Origin: Cyanophora paradoxa | Taxonomy: Eukaryota > Glaucocystophyceae > Cyanophorales > Cyanophoraceae | Length of the DNA stretch: 64,000 nt | Reading direction: 5' to 3' | Assembly: GCA_004431415.1 (NCBI GenBank) | Contig: QPMI01000278.1 | Coordinates: 1-64,000, forward strand | Shown here: piece after piece, positions 44,301 through 54,023 of the stretch | Layout: each line of letters opens with the position of its first letter | Position numbering within the stretch: position 1 is the stretch's first letter | Notes under the pieces: model-generated | Seen by the model: the letters and a program-made list of their open reading frames with translations, nothing else | What the model was told of the DNA's origin: nothing | Databases searched by the model: none | Position numbers and translations under genes: made by a program

Positions 44301-45211
44301 ACGCAGCTGAGGAGGCGAAGGAGCGGGCAGAACGGTCAGAGGGCTCCGAGCAGGCCCCGAACGCCCAGGCCCGAAAGCGCAAGGCGGCGCACCTCGAGCA
44401 GCCAACCAAATCGGTGGAACAGGCGAGCCTCGACCTAGAACGCGTCTACAAGGCGCGCCCGGTAGCCGAGAAGAGCCTGTCGGCGAGAATGCGGTGCTAC
44501 GACTTCAGCCGGAGGTACGCGCACGCGCCGGAGGCGGGCAATAGCTATCCGGGCGCATGGCACGACATGCAAGGCGAGCACAAGGGTTGGCGCAGCGCGC
44601 ACGACCTGGATCACATGCGAGTACTCCAGGGCCTGCTGCCGAACGACATGGACAGAGTCTTAGTCGACCTGGGATTCGCCGAAGCAGAGACCATACCGGT
44701 CTGCCGGCAGCTGGCGGAGACGGTGCTCACGGAAGTACACAGCGAGATCTGGAAGCCGAGAAGCAAAACAACGAGCAAGCATGAGTCCCGAGTGTGGGGG
44801 ATCACGCAGGGAAGCAAGCGCGCACCGAAGGGGAACCGAGCACCGACGGTTGGCAGCGAGGCCGACCCAGATGCTGCAGGAGGACATCCCGAGGACGCTG
44901 CTGGAACGCCGAGCGCGGCAGAGGTCGGGGGAGCGACAGCGATGCAAGAAGCGGAGAATGAGAACCGGCCGGATTCGAACCCGCCCGACCAGACTCGAAT
45001 TCGAAAGCGAAAACGCGAACTCGAATCGCACCGTATCGCGGCGCGGGAACTCGATCGGATACGCGGGGAGGGCCACTGCGACCACTGCCACGAATACCAC
45101 GCCCCGGGGACAGCGTGCCACGAGACAGCAGTAGTGGAAACGCTCGCGGCGCGAGCTTTCAAGAACTACCTGAGGTACGGAGACATGGGGCGACTGCCTA
45201 AGGTATCGTAA
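41327..45211 (+). CDS. LINE ORF2, second part: RT motif C, RNase H and zinc fingers
   Basis: The 1,294-codon frame picks up after a one-base shift. It holds the RT motif C box (TAFADDTHWIA at about 41,400), the thumb region, an acidic/basic linker, and an RNase H domain with its acidic residues in IDSDGSTFDL, NYKAELHGAILA, VHCDNLSVV and KEVDLRAKAAA, plus the VWVPGHDPNDEIH loop. A C-x2-C...H...C finger (CLRC to HYLIEC, about 44,130-44,200) follows, and near the C-terminus CDHCHEYHAPGTACHE forms a second finger-like motif. The stop is at 45,209-45,211, shortly before the structured 3' end. Confidence 0.92.
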   Translation: MANKMGGTLGPYEMNRGIAKVTHTAFADDTHWIAKSREGIAERARLASDFCDMHDIEISAEKTRYVTRNSKSSPKYGPTMNAPEIGKEGKQIKRTMSENDPLKVLGVFMTVDLDSRPQIDYMKEKLRATAAVLRTKTVFEEESVYLVNTLVQGFLRYAVKMAKLSDADVDELERTWRSVVKHHAELSKSVTNDMMTSPAPYGLFNLRALQLEEQLTTLLAQLRDTNSLVGKVRMERLLALKEAMGTNLNPLEQTELARYLQKEHLMAHTIHVAGRAGYTIKTTHPDLAPAAPADTIQSHVPSRDYAKMAPHLMERGLLHVAQVRAPNGTHLLPWKTWEKARSRAWSEPEWYRLLRTNLCKEGGTELKQSLRAAATQSVFAKGHDIRPGTFALVANDTPGNEELALVMSTRTDSNGTQVARIAHYVPRDKNIQANTIWEKCDGTCCWAREADPADPEVRSMNFDPETCEYDERVKALFPLWGVRYERQTETDRDEERPPRVRLPPETEELNAWRTGGMEAIESDRESDMSEDPGGPPRPDDVDPPQAQAAGRSRYQLRARAAPVKEGKRVQKQSKRRRVQPTAKRERGTEENDTREQTAAAPEPEDPAETGDEEEEAGPEALLGATIWQIYEMRKEAILEAGTEGMQTRIAEREGQEEYRIDSDGSTFDLGKAGKARAGYAVYDPQEPHMQYGGRLRGQLSNYKAELHGAILATLIAPLNKTVRVHCDNLSVVRNFATRVRYYRRKSARKDTRDSYEAEYRLWRAVMELRGAGRREDAGVEVVWVPGHDPNDEIHKEVDLRAKAAANMPLINPTTGEHMTYRADVLVPPESTGFELIHQGERVEIDPCRYIRMQHAVRSFVKWTQLRRTGEALRDALGSPKQALELLSVKYWHRKISGYRHKWRAHGVKALIDGLPLMPERLRDRPDLYEGKSEGECLRCAASEAKPKETLRHYLIECPSLPTAHARIQKAVDEEFLKLYDKKVVGAARRALDAAEEAKERAERSEGSEQAPNAQARKRKAAHLEQPTKSVEQASLDLERVYKARPVAEKSLSARMRCYDFSRRYAHAPEAGNSYPGAWHDMQGEHKGWRSAHDLDHMRVLQGLLPNDMDRVLVDLGFAEAETIPVCRQLAETVLTEVHSEIWKPRSKTTSKHESRVWGITQGSKRAPKGNRAPTVGSEADPDAAGGHPEDAAGTPSAAEVGGATAMQEAENENRPDSNPPDQTRIRKRKRELESHRIAARELDRIRGEGHCDHCHEYHAPGTACHETAVVETLAARAFKNYLRYGDMGRLPKVS

Positions 45212-45224
45212 ACAAAGCGACTAG

Positions 45225-45294
45225 GGTCCGGCCGAGCCGCTGGAAACAGCGGCGCGTGGGGAGGGGGGCAACCCCCTCCCTGCCTGGCCGGACC
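45225..45294 (+). other. Predicted three-way-junction RNA at the LINE 3' end
   Basis: The outer 9-bp stem pairs GGTCCGGCC (45,225-45,233) with GGCCGGACC (45,286-45,294). Inside are two perfect hairpins: GCCGCTG-GAAA-CAGCGGC (45,236-45,253) and GGGAGGGGG-GCAA-CCCCCTCCC (45,259-45,280). Both loops are GNRA tetraloops. It lies between the ORF2 stop and the terminal T run, where LINE RTs recognise their template. Confidence 0.82.
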
Positions 45295-45317
45295 TATCCG
45301 AGCAAATTTTTTTTTTT

Positions 45318-45336
45318 GCCGGGCCCGTCGTCGTCG
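45318..45336. repeat. Right target-site duplication of the LINE
   Basis: This is a perfect copy of 36,862-36,880, directly after the AAAT(11-12) end of the element. Confidence 0.95.
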
Positions 45337-47374
45337 CCGGCGGCTCCAGCCGCCCCGGGGGCGGGGGCGGCGGCGTCGACCACGGCGCGTGCAGCGGCGT
45401 CGCCACCGGCGGCGGGGCGGCCGGCGGGGCCGGGCCGGGGCGGGGCGGCGTGGCGGGCGGCGCGGCCTCCGCCTCGTCGGGAGGGGCGCGCCAGCCCTCG
45501 TGCGGCTGCCCCGCGTCGTTTACACGGGGCTCCGGACGGGCGGAGGCGGCGGGGCGCACGGGGAGGGGAAGACGTCGGGCGGGGAGGGGCGCGGGGCCTC
45601 GGGCAGCCCCTCCACGCTCTCCCGCACCTGCGCGGCGCGCCCCGCCGGCTCAGCCGGGGAAGGCGCCGGGCGAGGGGCCAGCAAAGCGCACGAGGGGCAT
45701 GACGGGGCGGGCCGGAGAGCCCGGGCGTGCGGGGCGCGGTGCGGGCGGGGCGGGGGCGGGGCGGGCGGGCGGCGAGGAGGGCGGCGAGGCGGGCGACCTC
45801 GCGCTCGAGCAGCGGCACCTGTGGAGCCGCTCGCGCACGGCGAGCGAAGCCGGCGAGCGGGCGGGCGGGCGGCGCACGCGGTGGACGAGGGCGCGGGCGT
45901 CGGGGGCCGGCCCCGCCGCGGCGGCCGTCCGGCGGTCGGCGGCGGCCTGGCGGGCGAGCTGCGGGGCCGTCAGGGGCGTGCGGGGGGCGTGCGGGGGACG
46001 GGGCGGGGCGGGCGGCGTCGAGGTCGCGGCGGATGTCGCAGGCCTGCTCGTGGAGCGCCTGCACCAGGTCTGCGCCCCGCCCCGCCCCCTCGGCCCCGCA
46101 CGGCGGCCACGGGCGGGCCCCGGGGGCGGCGGGGCGGACCGCCGAGGTTGGCGTAGCCGGCGTTGAGCTCGAGGACCTCGCGCTGCGTCGACTGCACCGC
46201 CAGCCGCGCGTCCCGCGCCTCCCGCACCGCCCACGCCACCTCCCACGACAGCGTCTCCCGCACCGCCTCCGCCTCCCGCCCCGCCGCCTCCGCCGCCCGC
46301 TCCGCCCGCGCCGCCGCCTCCGCCGCCCCGCGCGCCTCCGCCGCGACCTGCCGCAGCGCCTCCCGCAGCGCCGCCGCCCGCTCGGCCTCGTCCGCCGCAT
46401 GGCCCGCCCCGACGGCCACCGCCGCCTGCTCGCCCGGCGGCGGCGCATGCGGCGGCTTCGCGCTGGGCGGCCGCGGCGCCGGCGGCATGGAGGCGCGCCG
46501 CTCGGGGCGGTTGGCCGCCGGGTCCCACGGCGCGCGCCCGGCCGCCGCGTCCCGCAGGTGCAGCCGCGGGGCGGTCGCCGCGATGGAGCGCGCCGAGGCC
46601 GCCGGCGTCGCCCCGCCCTCGTACGCGTGGCCCGCCAGCAAGCGAGCCCCGGCCAGCGGCGCAGGAGAGGCTCCCGGTGTCTGGCACGCGCGTGGAACGA
46701 AAAGAAGATCACGGGATCGCGGCGGGGCGCACGGAGGGGCCTGGCGAGGGCGCGAAGGAGGCGGGGGTGGCGGGCCCGGTGCGGGGCTTGAGCGGCGACG
46801 GCGAGATGTTGAACGCCCGCACCTGCGCGAGGATGAGCGGGCGAGCGGGCGAGTGGTCGCGGGGCGCGGCGCGGCGGCGCACGAAGTCGCGGCGCTCGAC
46901 GAGGCCGTCGCGGTTCGAGTCCAAGGAGCGCAGCAGCTCCTCCAGCTGCTCCGGCGCCGCCGACGGGAACATCGAGCTGCATATATCGCGGAGGAGGGCA
47001 ACGGGGACGTGGCGCTGCGTCCCCGCCTCCTGAAACAGCCTCCTGCCGGCCAGTCGCCCCCGAAAGCTCGACGAGTGCAACAGAAACCTCGTCACCCTCA
47101 CGCACCTCACGAACGGAGGCAGCTCGTCGATCTCGACGTCGTCGTCTGAATCCTCCAGCTCCTGCGCGCCGCCGCGTGAAGAAAGCCAATATTCGGAGCG
47201 CCGAGGCATCGACAGCGACATTTCGCGGTTTTCAAAACGCGAGCGGGATAATGCGGGAACCTGCGCCTTCAACCGAGCAAAGTCTTCGTCGCCCAGCGAG
47301 CCCCGCGCGCGCTCAATCGACGGCGCCGGCGACCCGCGCGCGCGCTCAGCCGGCGTCGACGGCATTGAAGGCAT
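45337..47374 (-). pseudogene. EF-hand/coiled-coil gene, truncated copy (unit B)
   Basis: The start at 47,374 and the EF-hand exon (VALLRDICSSMFPSAAPEQL, DSNRDGLVERRDF) match unit A, as do the coiled-coil exons. Going in gene direction, the copy is interrupted at 45,336 by the LINE, resumes for about 90 bp beyond it (36,880-36,789), and then ends at the duplication junction. It lacks everything unit A has below 22,865, including the 168-bp repeat exons. A C-terminally truncated protein with an intact EF-hand could still be made. Confidence 0.7.
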
Positions 47375-47848
47375 CGAACGCAGGCGGTGGTGCTGGAAGA
47401 CAGATGTGATGATGAGCTGCGCGGCGCAACGGGGGTGAGGAATTCGAAGAGCAAGCGCGAGATGCGTTCACGGCCACATAAGCGCATGCAACCCGCTCCA
47501 GACATCTCGCGCACCCTTTCCGAGGTGCCCGAAGCGCCGTACGGCGGCGCGGGATGGCCCGCCTCCATCGCTTCCTTTTAATGCGGCACCCCCCCGGCCC
47601 CCCAGGCCCCAGGGCCCAGGAGAGCACCGAGAGCAGGCCAGGTCAGGCCTGCCAGGCAGGTCAGGCCTGCCAGGCCGGGCAGGCCCTGCCAGGCCAGGCC
47701 AGGCCGCCGTGAGGCATTGGAGGGCAGAACCGGCGCCAAGATGTCAGCGCGCCTGCAATGCTGGTGGGTCCGGCTCTGCGGTCGCTTGGCCCGCCTCCGC
47801 GCCTCGGAGGGTCCCGATCTGAGGCCGTGTTATCGCCACAGCACGGCA

Positions 47849-49679
47849 ATGCCGGATACTCTGTCATCCAACCGGGGATGGCGGGGCCGCCGGGGTGAGC
47901 CGCGGGATTCGAGACCCAGCGCCGCGTCTTCGAACGCGGTATCCGACCCGCCCGGCAGGTTCGACGCCGCGCAGGCGAAGTCGCTGTACATCGGCAACCT
48001 CTACCCCAATGTCAGCGAGGCTCTGCTCTATGACCTTTGCGCGACCTTCGGATCAGTTGAGAATGTCAAGCCGATAAAAGACAAAGCGGTTTGCACGCCC
48101 GCTGCGCTAAGAAGGCGGCGATGGAGATGCAGCGTCGCTGACGTGCGCCGCGCCGCGCGAGGAAGACCGGCAACAGTTCCGGCTACGGGTTCGTGGACTT
48201 CTACGATAATACCACAGCGGGGCTCGCCTTGCAGGCGCTGAACGGGCGATACGTCTACGGATATGTGCGTTCTGCAGTTTCGCGTCGCGCCGGCCGCCTC
48301 CCGCCCGCGTTATGACCGCCGCGGGTCGCAGGACCTGAAAGTGAACTGGGCCTTCGCCGGCGGGCAGCGGGAGGACACCTCGGGTGCGTCGCCGGCCTCC
48401 CACTCGCTCCGCGGCGGGGAAGGAACGGGCGGGGGCGGGGCAGGCCACTTCCACATCTTCGTGGGGGATCTGAGCTCGGACGTGGACGACCGGGCGCTCT
48501 TCGGCTCCTTCCAGCAGTTCGGCTCCATATCGTGCGCGCCCCGCCGCCTCTCTCCGCCTGCGCGGGGCCGCCCGCTCTGAGGCGCGGGGCCGGCGGCACA
48601 GAGACACGCGGGTGATGTGGGACCAGGCGACGGGCCGCTCCCGGGGCTACGGCTTCGTCGCCTTCCGGCTGAAGGAGGTGCCTCGTACCCCGGCGACGAC
48701 CGCGGGGCGCGGCGGCGCTGAGGCGCCCGGCAGGACGCGGAGCGGGCGATCGAGAAGATGAACGGGGAGTGGGTGGGGACGCGGCGCATCCGCGTGAACT
48801 GGGGCAACAACAAAGCGGGGGACGGGCGGCAGACGGGGGACACGCAGGACTACGCGAGCGTGGTGGCGGCGGCGCCGTCGACGAACGCCACGGTGTACGT
48901 GGGGAATCTGCCCCCCGAGGTCTCCGAGCAGAACATCCGCTCCGTCTTCTCCGGCGCGCCCGCTCGCACGCCTGCCCGCCGCGAGACGTTTTTGCGGGGC
49001 GGGGGGTGACGGTGCGCGGCGGGGCGGGGCGCAGAGAACGGGTTCAACGACATCCAGGACATCCGCATCCAGGCCGACAAGGGCTTCGCATTCGTCAAGG
49101 CCCGCCCCGCCCCCGGCCCCAGCCCCGCGCTCCTTTTCCTTCCTTTCTCTCCTCTCTGAGGGGCGCGGCAGATGGGGGACCACGAGCGCGCCGCCCGCGC
49201 CATCGTCGCCATCCACGGCCGCACCATCGCCGGCCGCTCCGCCCGCGTCCGCCCCGCCCCGCTCCGCACCGCCTTGCCCTGCCCCCCGGCCGCTTAGTCT
49301 CTCGCCCGGCGGCGCAGTGCTCGTGGGGCAAGGAGAAGCTCGGGCCGGCGACCTTCCCCAGCGGCCCGCCGCCGCCGGGCGCCTACACAACCACCGTCGC
49401 ATCCCCCGGCGTGGCCTCGTACCCCTCGGGGGGCTACTCGGTGCCGCCGGGGGCGTACGACGCGCAGGCGGCGGGGGCGTACGACCCGCAGACGGCCGCC
49501 GCCTACGCCGCGTACTACGCGCAGGTGCGCCCCGGCCCGCCCCGCCCGCCCCCGGCGCCCCCGCTGAGCCGCGCGTGCAGTACTACCCCCAGTACGCGCA
49601 GTACGCCGCCTACTACGCGGCGGCCGGTGCGGGGGACCCCGCGCAGAGCCAGGGCCCGCCGCCGCCCCCGAGCAAGTAG
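47849..49679 (+). CDS. RNA-binding protein with three RRMs, TIA-1/RBP45-47-like (unit B copy, intact)
   Basis: Domain layout is as in the unit A copy, and all three RRMs are present (RNP2 [30 protein letters not shown]). The tail runs [20 protein letters not shown] to PPPPPSK and stops at 49,677-49,679, so this copy defines the normal C-terminus. The intron inside RRM3 starts with GC at 49,100 (exon ends FAFVK) and is fixed by the family match. Its two ends are complementary (GCCCCGCCCC against GGGGCG). The start may be upstream at 47,717 or 47,741, which are in frame. Confidence 0.85.
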
Positions 49680-50244
49680 CCCCCGCGGCCCGTGCCACGC
49701 CCTCCACTTCCCGAGGCCCCCGCCCCCGCACCCTCCCCAGCTCCGCCTTTCGGCGCCCGCCCGAGCCTCTCTCCCCCGGCTCCCTTCCCCAGGGCCCGAC
49801 CTGCCAAAGACCTCCTATGCCCTCCCCGCCGCGCACCCTCCGCCTCCGCATCTCCACCGCGCCCGCCCCGGCCCTGCCGTCGCCGTGGCACCACCCCGCC
49901 CCTCCGCCCTACGGGCCTCACGCCCCGTCTTCCAGCCCTTGAGAGACAGCATCCGACATCGATTGTCACAAAGCCATCATATTAACTTGCAGTGCGATGT
50001 TCCGAAGTTCCATGTATTCATCAACCCACTACCGTGCATTCAGCCCGCCGGCGCCATGCATCCCATGCTCTCAGTTCCAGTGCACGGGGTCCACCTGGCT
50101 TGGCATCACTGAGTCATCAGGACTCAGTGACTCCGAGGGGGGATGAAGCCGAGGTCGGGGGTACATTGGAGCCTCGGAGGCATTACCAGCGATCAACTTC
50201 CATAGCATGCGCACACATATCTTCTGAAGTTCTCAGAGCAAGGA
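49680..50244. other. 3' flank of the RRM gene (unit B)
   Basis: This is equivalent to 27,304-27,809 with small indels. It is the C-rich 3' UTR-like sequence and convergent spacer. No gene was seen. Confidence 0.45.
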
Positions 50245-52460
50245 CTAGCCTCGTGCGTCGTGTCTGCACACTGGCACCACGATAGCGCTCTCGTTCACTA
50301 CTTTGGTCCTCTGCATCATTGCATGCTCTGCAAATGGATCCTCTGGGCGTCTTCCAAAATCTGGCTTCCGAAGTTCAGCCAGTGCCGACGCTAGCGCTGT
50401 GGTATTGGCAGAAACGTGAAGGAAACGATGGTCCAGACTATGACTCAGTGAACGGAACAGGGGCACTGTGACACTGCTGTCGCAGCGGCCCTGCTGGAGG
50501 GGAAGGACCCGTGACCTCTAAGTTCTGAGCAGGAAAGGGCAGGTTTAGCTGTAGCCTAGTAGGTTACAATTACGTACTACCGTAGTACGGTACACACAGT
50601 AGAATTTGAGCAGGCCTAGGCACGCAATGCTTCCTCTGATATCGATCATGAGACTTGGAAGCCTTGAAGGGGGGCGACATGCTGAAGACGATATCGATGC
50701 TCTGCCCTATTCTATCCTATACGATGGGGGGGGCGGGGGGGGGGGGGGGGGGAGGGGGAGGGAGGGGCCGGGAGGAGGGCTCTTGTGGGCTGGGTGAAGC
50801 CTCTTGAAGAGAAAGGAAAGAAGAGAGGGGTGGAAAAGGGTCTCGGAGGCCAATGAATTGAAGCTAGCTGTCTCGGCCCGAGTGCCCGCCGCTAGACCAC
50901 CACCACCGCCGCCTGGAGCGCGAGGAAGCGTGCGATGAAGATACATCCGAGCTCTGCCCGGTCCGATTTCCGAAAGGCTTAGTCCCCGTAGGCTTATCTC
51001 TCGACTTGACACAGATGGACACCTTAGTTATATCTCTAGCCATTTGTCTCGGTGTGTGCGAATTCATTTATAAAGGGCCTCTTCCAAAATCTTGCTTCAG
51101 CCAGTGCCGCTGTGGTATTGGCAGAAACGTGAAGGAAACGATGGTCCAGAATATGAGACAAAGTAAAAATACTGTCAGCACCTAAAACGAGAATATCTAT
51201 CTCACGAGATGCGAAGTCCACGTGACAAGCGAATGACGGCGGGGGTCGCAAGGGCTACCCCCAAACCACGGAGGTATTTGTTGTCCAAGAATTCGCCTGC
51301 AGTACAGAACAAACCTGACAAGTTGAGGAGAAATTCACCCCGAAGGTCGGCGTTTGACTGCCATGAAGCGCTTCAGTTTATCGGGCAAGTCCATGATGAA
51401 GTCCACGGTTCTATCAAGAGCATTGTCGAACCACCCCCAACGTGCCTAAACATAGCAAGACAGCGCTGGTTGGATACTAGAAGGAGAGAAAAAGAACAGG
51501 CTGGGGAGGGTGGCAAGCACCTGTTCAAGTTTGACGCCTTGCTTCACGCCTTGCTTCACGCCTTGCTTCACGCCTTGCTTCACGCCTTGCTTCACGCCTT
51601 GCTTCACGCCTTGCTTCACGCCTTGCTCCATACCTTGCTTGAAGAGAGCGGCCTCGCGGGGCGTGCGGGGCTGCAGGCTCTCGGTTTTCCCTTCGTCCTA
51701 GTAACTGTGTTAATGCGAGCGCGCACTGGCGCGCAATGCAAGGACAGCTGGAAGCGCCGCGGACGACGCGGACCTGGTGCTGTGCATTTTCAGCTGGCTT
51801 GCCAGATGAGTTGCGGGCCGTGACTCTGCGAGGCTGCAGAAGATCTTACGCTTAATTAACCGTATCCTCGATCTCCCAGGGAAGGCTCGCAAGCGCACAG
51901 ATACCTGCTGCAGTCTGCTGGCGCGCTGCTTGACCGGAGGGCTGTCGCCGTGGAACCACTGCTGACCTGTGATTCAAATATCCCGCATTGGCGCACGCGG
52001 GTGAACGTGCCAAACTTCCATGCGCCGCCGGCGGTTCCAGGCACCTTCACCACCTCCGCGAAGCAGAGGAGGGCGCGGAACTTTCTCCATGAAGAAAACT
52101 TCTGATTGCAGACATTTAACAACTAAATCGAAGCGTTTAAAGCGCTGGTCCCGCTGGAAGCTCACACCTGCGGGTCCATCGAATATCCGATTGCAAGGAG
52201 GCGGCGAATACGAAAAACCGCGGGCGACGTCCATGTGATTATATCTGCGCGCTTCCATGTGCTTCTGCAGAAGGCTTGCCTCTGACAACCGGAACGCACC
52301 GTCTACGGAGATGCAAGGACAGCCCGAGCGCCCTGAAAGAAGAACACGCTAGATGGAATGTCTCGGCGCTCAAGGCGCTTTTGGTTGAGGAAGCTGCGCT
52401 CAACTACGCTCAGCAGCACCGCCGGACTCCGAATGCCGACTCGGTCGGTACCCCCCGGGG
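50245..52460 (-). CDS. Unidentified multi-exon gene (unit B copy, longer)
   Basis: It has the same exon series as 27,810-29,682 but with two differences that lengthen it. First, the GVKQ repeat exon has seven perfect units (51,541-51,624) against one in unit A. Second, a 320-bp block (51,936-52,255) adds exon sequence reading MEARRYNHMDVARGFSYSPP to IFDGPAG before a perfect GTGAGC donor, then KFSSWRKFRALLCFAEVVKV and WKFGTFTRVRQCGIFES. These read like genuine protein, so unit B probably has the ancestral form and unit A a deletion. The family is still unknown. The start is not fixed; the gene diverges from the cystatin-like gene at 52,525. Confidence 0.45.
51541..51624 (-). repeat. 12-bp coding minisatellite, seven copies
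   Basis: The unit GCTTCACGCCTT encodes GVKQ on the minus strand. Unit A has one perfect unit (29,167-29,178). The 12-bp length keeps the frame, so the repeat changes length only. Confidence 0.9.
51936..52255 (-). other. Unit B-specific 320-bp block with exon-like content
   Basis: The block is absent from unit A, where GCTTGACCG joins directly to a CGCGTCCATGTG equivalent near 29,492-29,500. It contains a donor (GTGAGC) and an acceptor (CTGCAATCAG) on the minus strand, bracketing two coding-like segments of the unidentified gene. Confidence 0.65.
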
Positions 52461-52524
52461 GCAGAGCAGTGAGAGCACTGAGAGCAGTGGGCCCAGGGCC
52501 CAGACTTCGCTCAAGTTCGCTGAG

Positions 52525-53066
52525 ATGAGGAGACCGGCGCTGGCGTTCGCGCTGTTGATAGTAGCGGTAGCGCTGGTGTACAGGGCGGAAGCGGCGGTGC
52601 AGCGGACTCCGGCAAGCCCGGAGGCGAAGGAAGTCGTCGAGGCGCGAGAGTTCGCGGTGCGTCCGACGTCCCAGCCGCGTGAGATCGACGTGCGGGGCGT
52701 CTGCTGGGTCTCTGATGGCTCGCGGCGTTGCGCAGCTGGCGGAGATCCGCAAGCTTTGCGCCTATTGCAGCGAGGCGTGGGACCAGTCGTACAGGAACCT
52801 CGCCATCACGCAGATCCACTCTGTAGAGACTGCGCCATCGGCGTTCCGCGACGGGCAGAACTACTTCTTCAAGCTGGACCTCGAGACGAAAGAGCCTGGG
52901 ACGTACAAGGGGACGCACAGCGTGATCGTCTTCTCGAAGGAGGACGGCGGCTACAAGGGCATCAGCATCGACGAGTTCCCCCAGATCAACTACGAGGAGG
53001 TGCCCGCGGCGCGCCTGTGCTCTCCTCCCGCTGCTCACTGCGCCCGCGCAGGTTTACCCACTATGA
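52525..53066 (+). CDS. Small secreted cystatin-like protein (unit B copy, intact)
   Basis: Exon 1 (ATG 52,525) encodes a clear signal peptide, a hydrophobic core of about 14 residues after MRRP, with cleavage likely after AEA. Exon 2 gives the mature domain (LCAYCSEAWDQSYRNLAITQ, NYFFKLDLETKEPGTYKG, HSVIVFSKEDGGYKGISIDE, FPQINYEE), with two Cys spaced C-x2-C. A mini-exon adds VYPL and stop (53,064-53,066). The mature chain is about 85 residues. Strand order and size fit a cystatin-like fold, but inhibitor loops are not evident, so function is open. Confidence 0.65.
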
Positions 53067-53468
53067 TCCTGCTTTGCTTGTGGGTGCTTCTGTGTACATA
53101 GTGTATCGTTCCGCTCTTTCGGTGTCCTGCGGGCGAGCATGGCTCAAGAGCAGGGCGGGTAGGCCAAGTGGTTCCGGTGCACATCATGGCATCTGCGCCG
53201 CGGCCGGCACCGGTACCGGCCTCTGCAGTCGCTCATTCGCTTGCACGGCTATTCGAGCTGCCGGTGTCGTGCCAGTTTGGCTTGAACTCGAGGAACGAGC
53301 GCAGATTGAGCGATGCTCCCGCAGCCGGTCGTGCCGCCTTCCGTGTGCGCCCCAACACATCATGGCACGAGAGGCGCCGGCTATGCATATATCTATGGGT
53401 GGATAAACCTTGGTGAAACGAGCTAAAGGGGTGGGTGCCCCTGGGGGGAGGGGGCGGGGGGGCCGTCC
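53067..53468. other. Convergent spacer (unit B)
   Basis: This is equivalent to 30,308-30,709. No gene was seen. Confidence 0.4.
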
Positions 53469-54023
53469 TCAGCCGGAGGACTCGTCCATCTTGCCCTCCT
53501 CCTTCTCCTCCTTTTCCTCCTTGCCTTCCCCTCGTCCGGGTTGTAGCGCTCCGACGTCTTCACGCCCGGCGCCTGCGCGGCCGCCGTTCAGAGAAAAAGA
53601 GGGGCAGGCGCGGGGCGAGGGTGGCCGGGGGCGCGCCGAGGGCCGCGGCGTCATCTCCTTGCCCTCATCGTCGCTCTCCTCGTCCTTCTTCTCCTCGCCC
53701 TCGCCCTGCGCCGCCGGCCGTCAGCCGCCGCCGCGGGGGGCGGGCGCGGGCGCCGCGCCCCTGCGGCGATGTCCTCCTTAGAAAGCTGCGGACCGCGCGG
53801 CCGAAGAAGGATGTAGTGAGAGGACTCGGTCAGCGGTCGGGCGGCGACTCGGCGCTCGGGCGCGGCGCGTCCGCGGGAGAGGCCCGCCCGCAACGAGATC
53901 GACCGGAGAGATGTTGTAGAGCGCTCCGCGTGCGCGCTGCCGCCGGGCGCTCTCGAAGGTGCAAGGAATCCGCACGCCGCCGGCCGGCCAGCGCGGAGCC
54001 GAGTCAGAACGAGCCCTAAGCAT
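53469..54023 (-). CDS. Small gene with acidic, Lys/Glu-rich C-terminus (unit B copy)
   Basis: Equivalent to 30,710-31,265. One A is missing from the Lys/Glu-coding run (about 53,521) relative to unit A, so the GVKTSERYNPDEG frame and the final KEEGKMDESSG frame are not continuous here, whereas they are in unit A. Here an upstream in-frame extension is open to 54,248 (MRSARPSGQQQPSGRRS). The family is unknown. Confidence 0.38.

Larger units (their letters stand above)
36881..45317 (+). mobile_element. Non-LTR retrotransposon with APE endonuclease, RT and RNase H, near full length
   Basis: This 8,437-bp element is bounded by a perfect 19-bp target duplication. It has a 5' leader, an ORF1 region (37,030-38,322), ORF2 split by one frameshift (38,349-45,211), a structured 3' end (45,225-45,294) and a terminal AAAT(n) run. 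ORF2 carries an EEP/APE endonuclease, reverse transcriptase, RNase H and zinc fingers, as in RNase H-bearing LINE clades; the clade is not assigned. It inserted into a minus-strand reading frame of the already truncated EF-hand gene of unit B. The perfect target duplication and almost open ORFs point to a recent insertion. Confidence 0.93.
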
